In this document: positions 58,060 to 64,000 of the stretch, in pieces
Layout: each line of letters begins with the position of its first letter
How positions within the stretch are numbered: position 1 is the stretch's first letter
Source: Dastarcus helophoroides
Taxonomy: Eukaryota; Arthropoda; Insecta; Coleoptera; Bothrideridae
DNA length: 64,000 nt
Direction: 5' to 3'
Assembly (NCBI GenBank): GCA_028583605.1
Contig: CM053335.1
Location: 12,166,553 to 12,230,552, forward strand
The notes under the pieces: model-generated
What the model saw: the letters and a program-made list of their open reading frames with translations, nothing else
Database searches by the model: none
Told to the model about the DNA's origin: nothing
Position numbers and translations under genes: made by a program

Positions 58060-61000
58060 ATATTTACATCGTTTATCTGAGGTTTTGAAAAATAAATCAA
58101 ATGAGAAGAAAGTCATTTTGCCTTCCTTTCATTAAATGTCAAGAAGTAAGAAGGATCTACAATATTAAAGAGGGTGAACGCATTATTAAATCTTTAGAAG
58201 GGTGTAAAAGATTTAACATTTTTAGAAAAGAAACAGAAGTTAGAAACTCTCCCATTTAGTGAATCATTATTGAATTTCTAGAGGTAGCTTAAATGTGTAA
58301 GGTTTTGACGGAAGGAAATTAGACTAAATGGTTAGTATCCAATTGCTTTATAATCAGTCTCAGGTAGAGAACACAAAAAAATCTCCCCTTTAGTGGATTC
58401 CCCATCAAATTTCCAAGAGTATTACTTTGAAGATCTAGGTTTGGAAGGGATAAAATTAAACGAAGTAAGAAGAATCCAGTTGCTTTATAACTAGTTTCTA
58501 GAAGTAATCCAGAAGATCTGAAAGATTTGACATTTTTAAAGAAAGAGCAGAAGTTAAAAATCTTCAATTCAGTGAATTCATTATCTTTAAAAGTATCTCA
58601 ATCGATTAAAAACTTTGAATGAAGGAAATTATACAAAAAAAAAATAATCTAGTTGCTTCATTATTAGTGGATTCATGATTAAATTTTCAAAAGTATAACT
58701 TATAAAATCTAAAGCTTTGAAGGGGGAAAATTGAACAAAATGGCAGTTGCTTCATAATAAGTTTCAGAAACAGAAGACAAAAAAATCTTCGATTTGGTGG
58801 ATTCCCCATCAAATTTCCAAGTTCGAAGTTTGAAAGGAAGGAAATTAAATGAAATAGGCAGAGGTCAGTTGTTTCATAACTAGTTTCTAGAAATAACCCA
58901 GAAGATCTGAAAGATTTAGCATTTTCAAAGAAGAAACAGAAGTTACAAGATCTCCCATTTAGTGAATTCATTGTCAAATTTTTAGAAGTCACTCAAAAGA
59001 TTTGAAACTTTTAAGGGAGGAAATTATACAAAATAGGAGAGATCCAGTCGCTTTGTAACCAATGGATTCATCATCAAATTTTCAAGAGTATAACTTATAA
59101 AATCTAAAGTTTCAAAGGAAGAAAATTGGACAAAATGACAGTTTCCAGTTGCTTTATAATCAATCTCAGAAACAGAAGACAGAAAATTTTGTATTTGGTG
59201 GATTTCCCATTGAACCTCCAAAAGTATAACTTTGAAGATCTAAGTTTGGAAGGGAGAAAATTGAACGAAATAGGCAGAATCCAGTTGCTTCATAACTAGT
59301 TTCTTGAAGTAACCCAGAAGATTTGAAAGATTTAACAATTTCAAAGAAGAAACAGAAGTTACAAGATCTCCCATTTAGTGAATTCATTATCAAATTTTTA
59401 GAAGTCACTCAAAAAATTTCAAATTTTAAGAGAGGAAATTATATAAAGTAGGAAAGATCCAGTCGTTTCATAACCAATGGATTCATGATCAAATTTTCAA
59501 GAGTGTAATTTATGAAATCTAAAGTTTCGAAAGAAGAAAATTGGACAAAATGACAGTATCCAGTTGCTTCATAATCAGTTTCAAAAACAAAAGACAAAAT
59601 CTTCCATTTAGTGCATTTCCCATTAAAGTTCTAAGAGTATAACTTTGAAGATCTAAGTTTGGAAGGGATAAAATTGAACAAAATAGGCAGAATCCAGTTG
59701 CTTCATAACTAGTTTCTAGATGTTATTCAGAAGATTTGAAAGATTTAACATTTTCAAAGAAGAAACAGAAGTTGCAAGATCTCCCATTTAGTGAATTTAT
59801 TATCAAATTTTTAGAAGTCACTCAAAAAATTTGAAATTTCAAGGGAGGAAATTATACAAAGTAGGAAAGATCCAGTCGTTTCATAACCAGTGGATTCATG
59901 ATCAAATTTTCAAGAGTGTAATTTATGAAATCTAAAGTTTCGAAAGAAGAAAATTGGACAAAATGACAGTATCCAGTTGCTTCATAATCAGTCTTAGAAA
60001 CAGAAGACAAAAATTCTTCTGTTTGATGGATTCCCTATCACATTTCCAAGAGTATAACTTTAAAGATTTAATTTTGGAAGAAAGAAAATAAAAGAAATAG
60101 GCAGAACCCAGTTGTTTTATAACTAGTTTCTAGAAGTAACCCAGAAGATCTGAAAGATTTAACATTTTAAAAGTAGAAACAGAAGTTAAAAAATCTCCCA
60201 TTTAGTGAATTTATTATCTTCAAAAGAAACTCAAAAAATTTGAAACTTCAAAGGAAGAAAATTATATAAAATGAGAAGAATCCAGCTGCTTTATAACCAC
60301 TGGATTTATGAACAAATTTTCAAGAGTATAACTTATAAAATCTGAAGTTTCGAAGAAAAACAATTAGACAAAATTGCAGTATCCAGTTGCTTCATAATCA
60401 GTCTCAGAAACAGAAGATAAAAAATCTTTCATTTGGTGGATTCCTCATTACATTTCCAAGAGTATAACTTTAAAGATTTAAGTTTGGAAGAAAGAAAATT
60501 AAACGAAATAGGCAAAATCCAGTTGTTTCATAACTAGTTTCTAGATGTAACCCAGAAGATCTAAAAGATTTAACATTTTAAAAGTAGAAACAGAAGTTAA
60601 AAAATCTCCCATTCAGTGACTTCATTATCTTCGGAAGAAACTCAAAAAACTTGAATCTTCAAAGGAAGAAAATTATTCAAAATAGGAAGAATCCAGCTGC
60701 TTCATAACCACTGGATTTATGAACAAATTTTCAAGAGTATAACTTATAAAATCTGAAGTCTTGAAGAAAAAAAATTGGACAAAATTGTAGTATTCAGTTG
60801 CTTCATAATCAGTTTTAAAAACAAAAGACAAAATCTCCCATTTAGTGCATTTCCCATTAAATTTCCAAGAGTATAACTTTGAAGATCTAAGTTTGGAAGG
60901 GATAAAATTGAACAAAATAGGCAGAATCCAGTTGCTTCATAACTAGTTTCTAGATGTAACCCAGAAGATTTGAAAGATTTAACATTTTCAAAGAAGAAAC

Positions 61001-63900
61001 AGAAGTTGCAAGATCTCCCATTTAGTGAATTTAATATCAAATTTTTAGAAGTCACTCAAAAAATTTGAAATTTCAAGGGAGGAAATTATACAAAGTAAAA
61101 AAGATCCAGTCGTTTCATAACCAGTGAATTCATGATCAAATTTTCAAGAGTGTAACTTATGAAATCTAAAGTTTCGAAAGAAGGAAATTAGACAAAATGA
61201 CAGTATTCAGTTGCTTCATAATCAGTCTTAGAAACAGAAGACAAAAGATCTTCCATTTGGTGGATTCCCCATCACATTTCCAAGAGTATAACTTTAAAGA
61301 TTTAATTTTGGAAGAAAGAAAATAAAAGAAATAGGCAGAACCCAGTTGTTTTATAACTAGTTTCTAGAAGTAACCCAGAAGATCTGAAAGATTTAACATT
61401 TTAAAAGTAGAAACAGAAGTTAAAAAATCTCCCATTTAGTGAATTTATTATCTTCAAAAGAAACTCAAAAAATTTGAAACTTCAAAGGAAGAAAATTATA
61501 TAAAATGGGAAGAATCCAGCTGCTTTATAACCACTGGATTTATGAACAAATTTTCAAGAGTATGAAATTTTAAGGGAGGAAATTATACAAAGTAGGAAAA
61601 ATCCAGTCGTTTCATAACCAGTGGATTCATGATCAAATTTTCAAGAGTGTAACTTATGAAATCTAAGGTTTCGAAAGAAGAAAATTGGACAAAATGACAG
61701 TATCCAGTTGCTTCATAATCAGTCTCAGAAACAGAAGATAAAAAATCTTCCATTTGGTGGATTCCCCATCACATTTCCAAGAGTATAATTTTAAAGATCT
61801 AAGTTTGGAAGAAAAAAAATTAAAGAAAAGAAAGAAGTAAAAGAAAATTAAACAAAATAGATAGTTTTATAACTAATTTCTACAAGTAACTCAGAATATC
61901 TAAAAGATTTAACATTTTAAAAGTAGAAACAGAAGTTAAAAAATCTCCTATTTATTATCTTTAAAAGAAACTCAAAAGATTTGAAACTTCGAAGGAAGGA
62001 AATTATACAAAATAGAAAAAATCCAGTTGCTTTATAACCAATGGATTCATGATCAAATTTTCAAGAGTATAACTTATAAAATCTGAAGTTTCGAAGAAGA
62101 AAAACTGAACAAAATTGCAGTATTCAGTTGCTTCATAATCAGTTTTAGAAACAAAAGACAAAATCTCTTATTAAGTGGATTTCCCACTAAATTTCCAAGA
62201 GTATAACTTTGAAGATATAAGTTTGGAAGGGATAAAATTGAACAAAATAGGCAAAATCCAGTTGCTTCATAACTAGTTTCTTGAAGTAACTCAGAAGATT
62301 TGAAAGATTTAACATTTTTAAAGAAGAAACAAAAATTACAAGATCTCGCATTTAGTGAATTAATTATCAAATTTTTAGAAGTCACGCAAAAAATTTGAAG
62401 CTTTTAAGGGAGGAAATTATACAAAATAGGAAAGATCCAGTCACTTCACAACCAGTGGATTTATGATCAAATTTTCAAGAGTATAACTTATAAAATCTAA
62501 AGTTTTGAAAGAAAAAAATTGGACAAAATGACAGTATCCAGTTGCTTCATAATCAGTCTCAGAAACAGAAGACAAAAAACGTCCCATTTGGTGGATTCTT
62601 CATCACATTTCCAAGAGTATAACTTTAAAGGTCTAAGTTTGGAAGAAAAAAAATTAAACGAAATAGGCAGAATCCAACTTTTTTATAAATAGTTTCTGGA
62701 AGTAACCCAGAATATCTAAAAGATTTAACATTTTCAAAGAAGAAACAAAAGTTAAAAAATATCCCATTTAGTGAATTCATTATCTTCAGAAGAAACTCAA
62801 AAGATTTGAAACTTCGAAGGAAGAAAATTATACAAAATAGAAAAAATCCAGTTGCTTTATAACCACTGGATACATGATCAAATTTTCAAGAGTATAACTT
62901 ATAAAATCTAAAGTTTCGATGAAAAAAAATTAGACAAAATTGCAGTATCCAGTTGCTTCATAATCAGTTTCAGAAACCAACGACAGAAAATCTTTCATTT
63001 GGTGGATTTCCCATCGAATTTCCAAGAGTATAACTTTGAAAATCTAAGTTTGGAAGGGATGAAATTAAACAAAATAGAAAGAATCCAGTTGCTTCATAAC
63101 AAGTTTCTAGAAGTTACCCAGAAGATCTGAAAGATTTAACATTTTAAAAGTAGAAACAGAAGTTAAAAAATCTCCCATTCAGTGACTTCATTATCTTCAG
63201 AAGAAACTCACAAAACTTAAATCTTCAAAGAAAGAAAATTATTCAAAATAGGAAGAATCCAGCTGCTTTATAACCACTGGATTTATGAACAAATTTTCAA
63301 GAGTATAACTTATAAAATCTGAAGTTTCGAAGAAAAAAAATTAGACAAAATTGCAGTATCTGAAGTTTGAAAGAAAGGAAATTAGATGAAATAGGCAGGA
63401 TCTAGTTGCTTTATGACTAGTTTCTAGAAGTAACCCAGAAGATCTGAAAGATTTAACATTTTTAAAGAAGAAACAGAAGTAAAAAATCTCCTATTCAGTA
63501 AACTCATTATCAAATTTTCAGAAGTGAGATTTGAAACTTTGAAAGAAGGAAATTATATAAAATATCCAGTTGTTTCATAACCAGTGGGTTTATGATTAGA
63601 TTTTCAAGAGTATAACTTTTAAAGTTTAAAGCTTTGAAGGGAGGAAATTGCACGAAATAGGCAGGATGTAATAACCTTATAATCAGTTTTAGAAATAGAA
63701 GACAAATAGTCTTTTACTCAGTGGATTCATCATCAAATTTTCAGGAGTATAACTTATAAAATTATAAGTTTTGAAGGGATAAGATTGCACCAAATAGACA
63801 GAGTTTAGTTGCTTCATAACCAGTCTCAGAAACAGAAGACAAAAAATCTCCTGAACAATGGATTTGTTATCAAATTTCCAAGAGATAAACTTATAAAATC
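58060..63900 (-). repeat. satellite E relative, inverted orientation, ~415-bp higher-order repeat
   Basis: About 13 units of ~400-430 bp (three ~138-bp monomers), marked by AGTGAATTCATTATC-like phrases near 58569, 58969, 59380, 59800, 60213, 61022, 61437, 62357, 62770 and 63182. The reverse complement reads like the plus strand of the earlier arrays: GATGATGAATCCA, AATCCACCAAAT, CTCCCTTCCAAACTTAGATC, and on the minus strand the translated strings LMGNPPN/IMNSLN match LMKNPPN/MMNPLN seen on the plus strand at 39-57 kb. The family is therefore shared and inverted, though diverged. ORFs (for example minus 59166-59408, 60744-61055, 62074-62385) repeat with the unit and are not genes. Confidence 0.88.
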
Positions 63901-63904
63901 TGTT

Positions 63905-63958
63905 TTTTTTGTGGAACCGACTGGTCCTTGGTTATCTTCAAAAATTGAAATACAAAAC
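63905..63958 (-). mobile_element. foldback family, truncated copy 5
   Basis: Begins TTTTTTGTGGAACCGACTGG and TTATCTTCAAAAATTGAAAT, matching the left extension and outer arm of the other copies, then diverges after AATACAAAACC. The matching sequence is cut short before the inner arm, and the window ends shortly after, so whether a second arm exists is unknown. Confidence 0.65.
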
Positions 63959-64000
63959 CAACAAGTTTTGCTTCGTAACCTCTAATTTTTGAAAATTGCG

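Noticed and set aside
58319..62385. Series of minus-strand ORFs of 65-103 codons with similar sequence (TSKNLIMNSLNGRSCNF…)
   Set aside because: Their repetition follows the ~415-bp unit, none continues into the next unit, and corresponding strings occur in the plus arrays with many stops. A gene family is not supported.

Overview
The window looks like a stretch of an AT-rich animal genome, most likely an insect. It has no bacterial-style gene packing and no ORF longer than 213 codons. It carries a mariner-type transposase with the DUF4817-like N-terminus common in insects, a hAT remnant, the tail of a non-LTR retrotransposon, and a family of Penelope-like foldback retroposons. I find no intact cellular gene, no rRNA, no convincing tRNA and no CRISPR array. 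The exact species cannot be read from the sequence.

Layout. 1-1443 is mostly unique DNA with one foldback retroposon (438-655) and a 23-bp tandem repeat. 1444-8406 is a nested transposon complex. A two-copy, ~190-bp tandem duplication was split by a hAT element (1580-8159, TSD CTCCAC[G/A]C). The hAT contains an AT-rich segment with its own hAT-like ends (1928-5031), a decayed hAT transposase C-terminus (5478-5745) and a complete 2,234-bp mariner-type element (5790-8023) with 424-bp inverted repeats and a dead transposase gene. 9102-10205 is a ~184.5-bp tandem repeat, followed by unrecognised unique DNA and a second foldback retroposon (10963-11142).

From 12.7 kb on, tandem repeats dominate. 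Satellite A (about 12,770-25,310; monomer ~85-90 bp, organised successively as ~710-, ~340- and ~260-bp higher-order repeats) is interrupted by a 3'-end copy of the foldback family, a third foldback, and a 337-bp truncated LINE with target-site duplications. Satellite B (25,545-26,875) has a ~190-bp unit. Satellite C (30,265-36,065) is built of a 14-bp dyad word inside 250-375-bp composite units. Repeat D (36,880-38,560) has a ~555-bp period. Satellite E fills 39,330-46,340 and 49,080-57,050 (monomer ~122 bp; 366-, ~780- and 246-bp higher-order units). A related array, 58,060-63,900, has the same vocabulary on the opposite strand. A fifth foldback fragment closes the window.

Between the arrays lie islands of unique, less AT-rich DNA (about 1-425, 26.9-30.2 kb, 36.07-36.88 kb, 38.6-39.24 kb, 46.6-49.08 kb, 57.05-58.05 kb). 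Several have the feel of conserved non-coding DNA, but without comparison this is only a suggestion. Overall the window reads as a gene-poor, repeat-rich segment, either an intergenic/intronic region or pericentromeric heterochromatin. Its structure comes from repeated local amplification, array inversion and nested transposon insertion, not from cooperating genes.
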